Source: Pectobacterium carotovorum (lineage in GTDB: Bacteria > Pseudomonadota > Gammaproteobacteria > Enterobacterales > Enterobacteriaceae). From it: DNA of 64,000 nucleotides. The stretch is from assembly GCF_033898505.1 (NCBI RefSeq), contig NZ_JAXAFK010000001.1, positions 124,001 to 188,000 on the forward strand. The letters run 5' to 3'. A program made the translations under genes and the position numbers. The notes under the pieces were generated by a model. It worked only from the letters and a program-made list of their open reading frames with translations. It was not told the DNA's origin and searched no databases. Shown here piece by piece: positions 1 through 7,679 of this stretch; the first letter of the stretch is position 1, and every line of letters begins with the position of its first letter.

Positions 1-2
1 TA

Positions 3-971
3 GCTTCATGCAATTTAGATGAAATCGAATGTTTAATTGGCGGTCCTCCTTGTCAAGGATTTAGTTCTATAGGGAAAGGATTGGCTGATGACTCGAGGAA
101 TAAATTATACATACATTTTTTTAGGTTGATCAAAGAACTATCACCTATGTGTTTTTTGGCGGAAAATGTACCGGGGATTATGAATGAAAAATATAATTCT
201 GTTAGAGAAGAAGCTTTTTCTTTAATTCAAGATGAATACCATATACTTCATCCATTAAAAGTTACAGCCTCAAACTATGGTGCTCCAACAACTCGCACTA
301 GGATCTTTTTTATTGGTTTTAAAAAAGGGACTGATTTTAAATTAAAAGAGTCCGATTTTTTCCCTAAAACTGGGATTGAAAACTGCTTAGTGAAAGATGC
401 TCTTTACGGTTTGCCGGAAATAATCGAAAAAGAGTGGCAGTTAGAGTCTCAGGGGTGGCGCAGCATAAAAATGGACAAGGATGGTTATTTTTACTCAAGA
501 CTCTGGGGACTAGTTCCTCATGGTGTCGGTGATAAAGAGTCTTTGGATAATTTGAAGCAAGGCCTAGTTTCTGGATTCCTTGGTACAGTGCATAAAGAAG
601 AGATCATTAAGCGGTATGAGGATTTGACTTTTGGTCAGACTGATAAAATATCAAGGTCTCAACGATTAAATCCTGAAGGTTATTGTCCGACATTAAGAGC
701 TGGTACTGCGCGAGATAAAGGTAGCTATCAAGCGGTGCGGCCTATACACCCGACACAGCCGCGAGTAATAAGTCCTAGAGAGGCTGCTAGGCTGCAAGGT
801 TTTCCTGACTGGTTTAGATTCCATCCAACCAAATGGCATAGTTTTAGACAAATAGGTAATAGCGTTAGTCCTCTGGTTGCTGAAGCTATGCTATTACCCT
901 TGTATAACTATTGTCTATTGGCTAAAACAGAACTTTTGAATACCATGGTACGACCTTGTAGTATTCGATAA
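3..971 (+). CDS. C5-cytosine DNA methyltransferase, 5' end cut by window
   Basis: Transfers methyl from S-adenosylmethionine to C5 of cytosine in DNA. The frame is open from base 3, so the N-terminus with the SAM-binding motif is upstream. In the 322 visible residues the motifs come in the expected order: GGPPCQGFS with the catalytic Cys (13-21), ENV (about 54-56), RTRIFFIGF (98-106), a target-recognition stretch of about 150 residues, REAARLQGFPDWF (259-271) and QIGNSVSP (283-290). All key residues seen are intact. An ATG at 81 lies downstream of the catalytic Cys and cannot be the true start. The gene is AT-rich, unlike the core genome. Its last 50 bases overlap tail-to-tail with the next gene, which belongs to an operon with a GHKL ATPase; together they look like a modification or defence module. 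Confidence 0.93.
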   Translation, partial: ASCNLDEIECLIGGPPCQGFSSIGKGLADDSRNKLYIHFFRLIKELSPMCFLAENVPGIMNEKYNSVREEAFSLIQDEYHILHPLKVTASNYGAPTTRTRIFFIGFKKGTDFKLKESDFFPKTGIENCLVKDALYGLPEIIEKEWQLESQGWRSIKMDKDGYFYSRLWGLVPHGVGDKESLDNLKQGLVSGFLGTVHKEEIIKRYEDLTFGQTDKISRSQRLNPEGYCPTLRAGTARDKGSYQAVRPIHPTQPRVISPREAARLQGFPDWFRFHPTKWHSFRQIGNSVSPLVAEAMLLPLYNYCLLAKTELLNTMVRPCSIR

Positions 972-1914
972 AGTTATTGAGGTCTATATTGGCTCCTGCT
1001 GAATTGGGGCCGATAAAGAATCCAAGCTCTTCGTGGATATTATCAACTGATGCCTCAGGTAATAAAGACTCTATATGGATGCGTTCCTTTAGAGACATTA
1101 CTGGTACGTTAATATCCTTGGGTTTTATCCATTCGCCTGCATAGAAAGGCCAATTTCTAATTCTAGAGTAATTTAGAAATTTTGCTTCTTCTTCATCTGA
1201 GTTATCTAAAACAATGGCTGTGAGAGTAACCATTTGTTGACCATCCTTATATACGAATCCTGTTAGGGGATGTATTCTAATATCACTACGACCTCTCAAC
1301 CCATTTTCAACAGCACGTTTTACGGCATTAATAAGTAATGCCGGGTATTTTTTGAAACTGACATCTGACTCCGTTGATTCAACAGGGAGAAAGCTATCAG
1401 TCAAAATATCATTTAGTTTTTGGTATCTAAATGGTCTGGGGTCGCGTGTCCCTGGCTCTTTACCTAAGCTTTCTGGGTTTGCATTGAGTGTGATTTTGAA
1501 TATATCTTTAGGCTTGAGTTTGGTTATGAGATTAACTAGCTCATTTAATTGGGAATTAAGATCAGATGGAGATGCGTAGTCTAGCCAGATTATTGTTTTA
1601 TCATCAAAATTATAACGATTTATAAAATCGCCACTCATTTCTGGTCTATCACCTAGATTTATGCAAGACAATGGCTTATTGAATTGTTGTCGTTTGTGTA
1701 CGTTAGCTTCTCCTTCAATTGATATCATCTTGTTCACCTTTAACATGTTGTGAACTTGCTTAAAATCCTCGAGAAATGGTCCACCAAACCCAATATATAC
1801 ATATTCGGAAATGTTGGTGTAATTATTGAGGCGCCTTAATGATTCGATAAAGAGATTCCGCTCAATAGCTTTATTTTGCCTTAAGTGATAAGGAATACTT
1901 CCGCCTGTGCTCAT
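922..1914 (-). CDS. O-methyltransferase-like protein of unknown function, partner of a GHKL ATPase
   Basis: A 330-residue protein. The N-terminal GGSIPYHLR segment (4-12) leads into a Rossmann-like pattern: a glycine-rich strand-turn GFGGPFLEDF (42-51), an acidic strand end ISIEGEA (64-70) and IIWLDYASPS (108-117), the layout of a SAM-dependent methyltransferase fold. I associate this pattern with a widespread, uncharacterised family often labelled O-methyltransferase; its substrate is not known to me. The ATG overlaps the ATPase stop codon in an ATGA (1911-1914), so the two are translationally coupled and probably work together. Its 3' end overlaps the convergent cytosine methyltransferase by 50 bp. 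A role in defence is inferred from the neighbours only. Confidence 0.75.
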   Translation of the reverse strand: MSTGGSIPYHLRQNKAIERNLFIESLRRLNNYTNISEYVYIGFGGPFLEDFKQVHNMLKVNKMISIEGEANVHKRQQFNKPLSCINLGDRPEMSGDFINRYNFDDKTIIWLDYASPSDLNSQLNELVNLITKLKPKDIFKITLNANPESLGKEPGTRDPRPFRYQKLNDILTDSFLPVESTESDVSFKKYPALLINAVKRAVENGLRGRSDIRIHPLTGFVYKDGQQMVTLTAIVLDNSDEEEAKFLNYSRIRNWPFYAGEWIKPKDINVPVMSLKERIHIESLLPEASVDNIHEELGFFIGPNSAGANIDLNNFIEYYKVVPWYSKVLF

Positions 1915-3335
1915 TGTTTAGCCTTCTTTAGAAATTCATCAAAGCAAAATTGACCGACTTCAGTTGGCGGTTGAGTTGCATCGTCGAAAATTAGCTCGGA
2001 AACTAATTTTATTTCGCTATGTCTACGGCTAAATTTTATTTGGCGTAGAGGATCAGTATCTCGAGGAAGCGGAAGTCTGGGTTTGAATACTTGGCCACCA
2101 ATTGAGCGCCGAACAGTAGACCATTTTTCTTGCGGTATTGATTTAGTAAAATCAGTCTCTGTCGTTGAAATCATATTGGTGGCTGTGCTAACTATTTGTT
2201 TTCTCTCATCAGTATTACTTTTCCACTTATTTGTAAAATCAGTGAAAAATTTCAGACCTTCTCTCATAAAGTCCTTAGTAGAAAGGTATAGTTCAGAATT
2301 TCCATCAACACCTCTTTTGGTTGTAGTAATTGGCAAAAGCTCTGCATTTGACGAAGTGAAAATTACTACCCCAGCAATGCCAATGAATTGCGTATGATAC
2401 TGAGGGACTCCAGCTTCGCCCCATCCAGTTAATTTTGATTTGTCCGCATGTAGCACTACACGATCATTACATATAATTGTCCAACCAGCTTTCTCTGTGG
2501 TAGAACGACCAGATAGTAAATTTTCTTCCTCTTCTTCACTTGGCAGGCTGCGATAAAATCCTACTGCTACTTTTATTGACACTCCATTGGATTCATTTTT
2601 ATAAACATAAGGTGCAATACCATCGATGTTATCTTTAATCGAGCTTTCGTCAAAAATTAAATTTGTGCTGTTAGGTTTTACAATAAACCCATTTATTCTT
2701 ACCTCAAATCCTTTTTTTATTATTAGGCTGTAGTGATTCGCAATAATATTTATAAGTTCAGGCTCAAAACCACGATCTTTTGATAAAGATGCTTTAATAT
2801 CTTTCCTTAAATTATCGATATTAATACTAACACCAGTTTCCTTTAAATCGACGTTACTTCTCTCTAGCTCTAATGACCAGTCGTCATCATTTTCCATCCA
2901 TTCAGGTGATATATTGACAGTGAACTGTTCGCTATCAGTTTTGCTTAAGATTCGTGCAGATGTCCCCATCTTGAAAATTGCACGTTTCATACCTATTCCA
3001 TATACCCCGATAGTTGGTAAATCTTCAGCATCTCTTTCTGAAGGTCTTCCAAGCCTAAATGCATAATTTTCTGCAAGTTTTCCAGGTATGCCGCCACAGT
3101 TATCTGTTATTTTAAAACCGTTTTCGTCAAATTCGATTTCGGCATAGTATCCTTTGTAAACATCTGATTTTCCAAATGTTTGCTCTGGTGTGAAATTGTT
3201 TTTTCTTAATACCCCATCTAAACAGTTATCAAGAAGATCCAAAATCGAATCAGCCAACTCAATATCTCGGGTTAGCATTTCAACAAAAAAACGTTTTGCT
3301 GGAAAAGCGTGGATTTTAACGTTTGGCGATGCCAT
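1911..3335 (-). CDS. GHKL-family ATPase (MORC/MutL/Hsp90-like)
   Basis: Predicted ATP-driven conformational switch. The three Bergerat-fold motifs are present: ILDLLDN (31-37, N-box with the Mg-binding Asn), ITDNCGGIP (76-84) and GVYGIGMKR (110-118, the flexible lid). The remainder to residue 474 shows no recognisable nuclease. An upstream TTG at 3356 keeps the frame open, but the ATG at 3335 has a good ribosome-binding site (AAAGGAAA, about 6 nt away) and gives a 474-residue protein starting MASPNVK. Iyer, Abhiman and Aravind (2008) described MORC/MutL-type GHKL ATPases coded next to DNA methyltransferases in restriction-modification-like loci; this locus fits that theme. It is the first gene of a two-gene operon, and its promoter must lie within about 50 bp or inside the IS remnant upstream. 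Confidence 0.88.
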   Translation of the reverse strand: MASPNVKIHAFPAKRFFVEMLTRDIELADSILDLLDNCLDGVLRKNNFTPEQTFGKSDVYKGYYAEIEFDENGFKITDNCGGIPGKLAENYAFRLGRPSERDAEDLPTIGVYGIGMKRAIFKMGTSARILSKTDSEQFTVNISPEWMENDDDWSLELERSNVDLKETGVSINIDNLRKDIKASLSKDRGFEPELINIIANHYSLIIKKGFEVRINGFIVKPNSTNLIFDESSIKDNIDGIAPYVYKNESNGVSIKVAVGFYRSLPSEEEEENLLSGRSTTEKAGWTIICNDRVVLHADKSKLTGWGEAGVPQYHTQFIGIAGVVIFTSSNAELLPITTTKRGVDGNSELYLSTKDFMREGLKFFTDFTNKWKSNTDERKQIVSTATNMISTTETDFTKSIPQEKWSTVRRSIGGQVFKPRLPLPRDTDPLRQIKFSRRHSEIKLVSELIFDDATQPPTEVGQFCFDEFLKKAKQ

Positions 3336-3387
3336 AAATTTTCCTTTTTTTAGCAATTGATCTTACCCGCGCAGAGTGGGAATATTC

Positions 3388-3571
3388 CTAATCGAGGTTA
3401 TGTTTTTCAAATTGTTCCAGACTGAGAGGGCCACACGCACTGTGGCGTTACCCGCGATTGTAGTCGCATTCAATATAATTAAGCATAGTTGTTCTCATGA
3501 ATTCCCGATTGGCGAACGACTCTCTGGGGATGATGTATTCCATTTTCAGAGAATATAAAGAAGCTTGCCAT
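3388..3571 (-). pseudogene. IS3-family transposase (OrfB) C-terminal remnant
   Basis: Read on the minus strand from 3549, the sequence encodes SLKMEY, then FANREFMR, LNYIECDYNRG, a stop (TAA, 3448-3450), and RHSACGPLSLEQFEKHNL before a final stop. This matches the C-terminal tail typical of IS3-family integrase-type transposases, which carry a Trp where the stop falls. The preceding MASFF segment (3571 downwards) is in another frame, so there is also a one-base frameshift. No flanking inverted repeats could be defined. The remnant lies directly upstream of the ATPase gene. From 3572 to 3807 I see no gene or clear signal. Confidence 0.75.
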
Positions 3572-3807
3572 ATCGGTATTATTGTAACAACACTCTTTTG
3601 GACTCATGCTAGCACATAGCTGATGATGGTTCAGGTGAGTCCGATTGCCATGTATAAAGTTGTGACTTGTAAAGCTTCAGTTCACGGTAGTGGTTGTCAT
3701 TTGTATTGATTGTATTAAATTACTGGAAAAAGTATCCACATATTTTAGCATATACACTCTTCACTATAAGTGCAGTGAACTTGTGGAACTGATATTGCTG
3801 GACAACT

Positions 3808-4557
3808 TTAGATGCACAATCCTCCCAACTCCAAACCCTTCAACTCATCAACCGTATAAACCCGAAAAACATGGCGGTGCTTCGCTTCCAGAGGGATACG
3901 CTGATGATTCACGATGGCGTGTTTGACACTATTTAATAGCAGTTCGAGAGCCCGTTTTTTCTGTGGATCGGGCACGATATAGAAGACGTACATCCAACGT
4001 TTTTGAGTACGAGTTATCAAATGTTGGGTGATAATTGCCTGATAACGGGCCTTGGTTTTCAGATGGCGTTCAGTCTCAACGGCGATGACGGTTCCGTCTG
4101 GTAACGTTATCACCCCGGCCGGGCGATGATATACCTCATAGCGGCTGCGGAATGTTGAATCAGCGCCGCTGATCCACCCATAAGCGCCTTTCTTCTCAAG
4201 AAGGAGCCGTGCTAGCTGACGATCAAGGCGCTGCATCAGTGTCCAGCCAGTGACTTTCGAGGGCTCAAACCGTGCAGGAAAACCATCCTCATGGGGTGTG
4301 GCAACAACGGATAATCCGCCATTGGTGATCCCCCACAGAGAGGTTTTCACCATTCTGGTGTTTATTTCATGCTTTTGGACCAATCCCATGTCGATGGCTT
4401 TTGCCAGCAGCAGATAAAGCGGCTTGTGATTTTTATAATCAAAAAGCAGCATCAGCGTTTTAAAGTCGCTGTAGGTTTCTTCTTTCAGGAAGTTGAGCAG
4501 TATCTGGATCTTTTCGCAATGACGTTCGCGGCGTTCACGGTAATCAGAAATTAGCAT
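3808..4557 (-). CDS. MobC-like replication-relaxation protein
   Basis: A 249-residue protein resembling the MobC / Replic_Relax family found on integrative and mobilisable elements, where it takes part in plasmid or element DNA relaxation. Recognisable stretches are the N-terminal CEKIQILLNFLKEETYSDF region, SLWGITNGG, TGWTLMQRLDRQLARLLLEK and a nuclease-like core containing AVETERHLK. The first segment resembles a winged-helix domain. The start is the ATG at 4557, because a strong AAAGGAGG sits 6 nt upstream; the frame extends further but without a site. No relaxase partner is visible in the window. The family assignment rests on recalled similarity and is not tested by a search. Confidence 0.72.
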   Translation of the reverse strand: MLISDYRERRERHCEKIQILLNFLKEETYSDFKTLMLLFDYKNHKPLYLLLAKAIDMGLVQKHEINTRMVKTSLWGITNGGLSVVATPHEDGFPARFEPSKVTGWTLMQRLDRQLARLLLEKKGAYGWISGADSTFRSRYEVYHRPAGVITLPDGTVIAVETERHLKTKARYQAIITQHLITRTQKRWMYVFYIVPDPQKKRALELLLNSVKHAIVNHQRIPLEAKHRHVFRVYTVDELKGLELGGLCI

Positions 4558-4845
4558 TGATCCTCCTTTGTCTCTGGCCGCTTTTCTTTTCCGCCTTTCT
4601 TGCCTCATGGCCTCGGCTCATATTTCCGTGAATGAGATGCGCCCATGCGATGTGTCGACAGCATGAGGCGAATGTGGTGACCGCGATGCAGCCATGCGCC
4701 GGAAAATACATTTCCCGGCACAGAACGGCGTGCGCCAGTTCATGCGGGCTGGACGCCCTTATTGCTTGTCGCATGGGGGTAATGTCGCGGCTGGACGCCA
4801 CGCCAAAACCCCCAGTGTCAACAGCGGCACACCGTCGCGCGCTAC

Positions 4846-5038
4846 GCGCGACTACCCCCTTTGAGACGCCGTTTTTAGCCCACTTTTTCTTTTGCCCGTT
4901 CCGGTCAGCGAAAAAATGGGAAAACGCCTTCAAAGCGGGTAGTCGCGCCTCGCTACCGGCTGGTGGCCGGAGACTTAGCCACGACGGTGTGCGGGGCTGA
5001 AGCCCCCCAAATAAACCGACGCGTGGGCGCGTCTTTTT
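4846..5038 (+). ncRNA. Candidate structured RNA ending at a terminator
   Basis: The arms 4846-4864 and 4930-4948 pair over 18 of 19 positions. Inside them CCCACTTTTTC pairs with GAAAAAATGGG, so about 100 nt can fold into one long imperfect hairpin. Two shorter stems and a GC-rich stem followed by TTTTT come next on the same strand. P4-type elements control replication with a small antisense-like CI RNA in such a position, but identity with it is not shown. The strand was chosen from the terminator; no promoter was identified. Confidence 0.4.
5018..5038 (+). terminator. Rho-independent terminator
   Basis: GACGCG and CGCGTC pair around TGGG and are followed directly by five T residues. Confidence 0.7.
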
Positions 5039-5399
5039 GCTCGCTGGGGCGGCAAAATTTATTCGGCTCCCCCCGGCCTGCTCGGTTTCCCTTGGGGGAA
5101 ACGCTCGCCGGTGGGTTCGGGCGACGCAAATGTGCCCTTTCTGCGAAAGGGCATTTACTCGCCTCACGCCACGGTTGAATGCCCGCGAGGCGCAGGCATC
5201 CACCCGCCTAAATCCGTCGCGTCCTGCGTCGTGCCTGAATGGCCTGTTGAGTGCGGTCAGCGTTGCGAAAATAAAACGTGCTGGCATATCTCTCCCCACT
5301 GAAATCAGCCAGTAGGGAAGGCTATCGGGAAAGGAGGAGGCTGCCTGCAAACAACTCAATATCGGATGGGGAGAGTTATTGTTATTCAGCCACGAAAGC

Positions 5400-5438
5400 A
5401 AAAAAGCTCTGACCGTGAGTCATCCACGGCAGAGCTTT
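5400..5438 (-). terminator. Rho-independent terminator of the 113-residue protein gene
   Basis: On the minus strand AAAGCTCTG and CAGAGCTTT pair, with an inner CCGTG/CACGG stem, and the hairpin runs into TTTTTT. It lies 25 bp past the stop codon of the gene at 5464-5805. Confidence 0.8.
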
Positions 5439-5463
5439 AATCAGGCAGAACATATTCAGATGG

Positions 5464-5805
5464 TTATCTGGCGGTGAGTGAATGTGCGCGTTTGTGCATC
5501 GTGGTAAGGGCAGGGATAAGTAGACTGATTGCGGTTAGCCCATGCCCCAACTGACACAAGCTTTCTGGCGTCGATTCGCACACGTCATTATCGGCAAAGG
5601 TAATCAGTGCATCGCCAATGAAATTCAGACAATGGCAAAGCCCGGCCTGCGTTTCGGCGCAATATTCTGTGACCAGCGAGAGTTCGTCATTGTCCATGTT
5701 TGAAAAGTCCAGACGAGCCAGCGCGGCACTCATGGCGGAGTAACGGTTCTCATAATCCGGCAGTGATTGATAAGACGCGCCCGTGTTACTATCGGTGTCA
5801 GCCAT
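5464..5805 (-). CDS. Hypothetical island protein, 113 residues
   Basis: I do not recognise this protein. It is acidic in the N-terminal part and mostly helical in appearance, with a hydrophobic C-terminal stretch (GLTAISLLIPALTTMHKRAHSL) and four Cys residues, three of them (CAETQAGLCHC) in the middle. The ATG at 5805 is preceded by AGGA at 8 nt and is preferred over the ATG at 5820, which has no site of its own. It is divergent from the ribbon-helix-helix-like gene and shares with it an intergenic region holding TGTAATTACA palindromes. It has its own terminator (5400-5438). Small accessory genes at this place next to the integrase are common on P4-like islands, and the function cannot be inferred from that. 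Confidence 0.65.
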   Translation of the reverse strand: MADTDSNTGASYQSLPDYENRYSAMSAALARLDFSNMDNDELSLVTEYCAETQAGLCHCLNFIGDALITFADNDVCESTPESLCQLGHGLTAISLLIPALTTMHKRAHSLTAR

Positions 5806-5893
5806 AGCATTAGTCCTCATAATGTTGTGGTCAGAAGCCCGGTTAGTGTTCCTAGCACTGCCGGGCTTCGCTCTTTACTGTTGCAAAACACCA

Positions 5894-5945
5894 TGTAATT
5901 GCGGTGTAATTACAACTATACCATGCTATGGAATTTGTAATTACA
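5894..5945. promoter_or_regulatory. Palindromic operators TGTAATTACA upstream of the RHH-like gene
   Basis: The perfect 10-bp palindrome TGTAATTACA occurs at 5905-5914 and again at 5936-5945, 31 bp apart (about three helical turns). A third partial copy, TGTAATT, begins at 5894. The second copy ends just before the inner ATG at 5946. Such spacing suits a repressor that binds cooperatively and silences its own gene, and perhaps the divergent one. Confidence 0.6.
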
Positions 5946-6116
5946 ATGTCAAGTGAAAAAACAAAAACAGACCAGTATCAAATTCGACTGTCCCACGAGT
6001 TTCGTGCGCAGTTAGAAGAACAAGCCCATAAGGATGGCGACAAGACATTGGCTACGTGGATAAAACGTGTTCTGCGTAAGGAACTCCAGACGCGCGGTAT
6101 TGAACCAAAAGGCTGA
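5928..6116 (+). CDS. Small ribbon-helix-helix-like DNA-binding protein
   Basis: A 62-residue (or 56-residue from ATG 5946, MSSEKTK) basic protein. The pattern QYQIRLSHEFRAQLEEQAHKDG, a short beta strand followed by two helices, is that of Arc/CopG-type ribbon-helix-helix regulators, which bind DNA as dimers. Neither candidate start has a good ribosome-binding site; the inner one begins directly after an operator palindrome. Two perfect TGTAATTACA palindromes at the start suggest autoregulation. It could be an antitoxin or an excision/maintenance regulator of the island, but no toxin gene overlaps it. A bidirectional terminator separates it from the integrase gene. Confidence 0.65.
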   Translation: MEFVITMSSEKTKTDQYQIRLSHEFRAQLEEQAHKDGDKTLATWIKRVLRKELQTRGIEPKG

Positions 6117-6200
6117 ACGGTGGTTAAAGTCAGTCGATGTAGCAAATTCTAGCGTAGCAAAAGACGTTTGGCAGAATGCTCGAATGATTTTATGACAACG

Positions 6201-6241
6201 CTCCTGACGGGTTTTCTATCATATAGAAAGCCCGTCAGGAG
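6201..6241. terminator. Long bidirectional terminator hairpin
   Basis: A 19-bp stem (CTCCTGACGGGTTTTCTAT against ATAGAAAGCCCGTCAGGAG, with one G-T pair) around a 3-nt loop. It lies between the convergent RHH-like and integrase genes and could stop transcription from both. Confidence 0.65.
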
Positions 6242-6258
6242 CCAACAAGCGCAGCGCG

Positions 6259-7518
6259 TTAGCCAGCCGAATGACTCCGCGCATAAATATACGGTGCGAC
6301 GTAGCCCTCACGGTTGACGTCCAGATAATCCGACCACCATTGCATCATTTCGATTCTGGCTTCCAGATGCTCGGCTTTATGCACGTAAGCTGCTCGCACG
6401 CCGTTGCGTTCTTTGTGGCTCATCTGTCGCTCAATGGCATCCTTTGACCAGCGTCCCGACTCGTTCAGGGCGCTACAGGCCATGGTTCTGAAGCCGTGGC
6501 CGCATACCTCGCTTTTGGTGTCGTAGCCAATCACGCGCAGCGCCTTGTTGATGGTGTTCTCACTCATTGGCTTGTTCAGGGTATGTGCGCCCGGAAAAAC
6601 GAAGACCGATTCGCCGGAAATTGCCTGAATCTGTTTCAGCAGGGCGACCGCCTGCCGTGACAGCGGCACCAGATGTTCATCCTTCATTTTTGCGCCACGC
6701 TCAGAGAACCGCACGCCGTCTACCGCTTCACGCTGGGCGGGTACGCTCCAGATATGCGCTTTCAGATTGAATTCATCCCAGCGAGCAAAACGGAGTTCGC
6801 TGGAGCGCAGGAAAACATGCAGATTCAGCTCCAGCGCCAGACGGGTAAGCATCCGGCCTTTGTAGTTGTCAATCTTCGCCAGCAGTTCAGGCAGGCGTTT
6901 TAGCGGCAGGGCGGGGTGATGTTGGGTCACGACCAGGGTCACGACGCCATCCAAATCGTAAGCCGGATTGTATTTGATGACGCCCTGCTGTACGGCATGA
7001 CGCATGATTTTGGTCAGATGCTGGCGCACCCGTCCGGCGACGTCATGCACGCCTTTATCGTCAATCGCCTTAACCAACTGCGCCAGATGGCGGGTTTCAA
7101 CCTGCGCGATATCCATTGCGCCAATGGCGGGAAAAACGTAGCGTTTCAGGCAGGTAAGAATTTTATCGGCGTGTGCGTCCGACCAGAGCTTGAGGCTGCT
7201 GGTGTGCCACGCCTGAGCGACATACTGAAAGGTGCGGGATTCATCAACGGCGGGATTGTTCGTTTTGCGAAGCTGAGAAGGGCTGATGCCGGATGCCAGC
7301 AATTTACGCGCCGCATCACGCTTTTCACGGGCTTCTGCCAGTGTGGTTTGGGGGTAGGGACCAAAGGCCAGACGGCTTTCCTTACCGCCGAAGCGATAGC
7401 GGAAATACCATAGCTTAGCGCCGCTGGTGGATACCGTCAGGTACAGGCCTTGCGAGTCAGTGAGCTTATAAGATTTTGCGAGAGGTTTCGCGGATCGGAC
7501 TTTGCTGTCAGTTAACAT
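6259..7518 (-). CDS. int: P4-type tyrosine recombinase (island integrase)
   Basis: Site-specific recombinase that integrates and excises the island at the tRNA-Phe 3' end. It has the N-terminal arm-binding domain of P4-like integrases (LTDSKVRSAKP, then KLTDSQGLYLTVSTSGAKLW) and the C-terminal catalytic domain. The active-site residues appear in order: Arg in LRSSELRFARW, Lys in AKMKDEH, HGFR, His in MSHKE and the nucleophile Tyr in AAYVH. The start ATG at 7518 (MLTDSKV) fits the family N-terminus and has GGGAG about 10 nt upstream; the frame opens 7 codons earlier. Length (419) is normal for the family. The gene is intact, so the island may still be mobile. It lies about 160 bp from the tRNA and reads away from it. 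Confidence 0.95.
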   Translation of the reverse strand: MLTDSKVRSAKPLAKSYKLTDSQGLYLTVSTSGAKLWYFRYRFGGKESRLAFGPYPQTTLAEAREKRDAARKLLASGISPSQLRKTNNPAVDESRTFQYVAQAWHTSSLKLWSDAHADKILTCLKRYVFPAIGAMDIAQVETRHLAQLVKAIDDKGVHDVAGRVRQHLTKIMRHAVQQGVIKYNPAYDLDGVVTLVVTQHHPALPLKRLPELLAKIDNYKGRMLTRLALELNLHVFLRSSELRFARWDEFNLKAHIWSVPAQREAVDGVRFSERGAKMKDEHLVPLSRQAVALLKQIQAISGESVFVFPGAHTLNKPMSENTINKALRVIGYDTKSEVCGHGFRTMACSALNESGRWSKDAIERQMSHKERNGVRAAYVHKAEHLEARIEMMQWWSDYLDVNREGYVAPYIYARSHSAG

Positions 7519-7679
7519 GTGAGGGTCACTCCCGTTCATCGAACTGAATGACCCGCAATCTGACCCACAAATTCCCCGATACGAAGGGATAAATCAAAAC
7601 GCATCGGAAAAGATTTTCACGCCAACTTATTGAATTACATGCACATAGGAATTTATAAGGAGGCATAAAAAAGGAAAGG

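Larger units (their letters stand above)
4558..5399. other. Gene-free GC-rich structured region of the island
   Basis: This 840-bp stretch has overlapping open frames on both strands (for instance 4632-5000 plus and 4544-5401 minus), but none has a convincing start or family, and their residue composition is that of GC-rich noise. It contains a chain of inverted repeats: a long hairpin (4846-4948), CCGGC/GCCGG (4956-4970), GGGGC/GCCCC (4993-5006), a rho-independent terminator (5018-5038) and TGCCCTTT/AAAGGGCA (5133-5153). A short plus-strand frame from ATG 5366 (MGRVIVIQPRKQ...) is in frame with 5111-5302 but separated by a stop, so a decayed gene is possible. The region recalls the immunity/Ash regions of P4-like satellites; this is a weak memory-based comparison. 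Confidence 0.5.

Noticed and set aside
3690..3926. 78-codon plus-strand frame next to the MobC-like gene
   Set aside because: It runs antisense into the well-supported MobC-like gene and has no coding signs.
4544..5401. 285-residue minus-strand frame and several plus-strand frames (4632-5000, 4963-5178, 5037-5315)
   Set aside because: They overlap one another in GC-rich DNA full of inverted repeats, have no credible ribosome-binding sites and no recognisable family; treated as noncoding.
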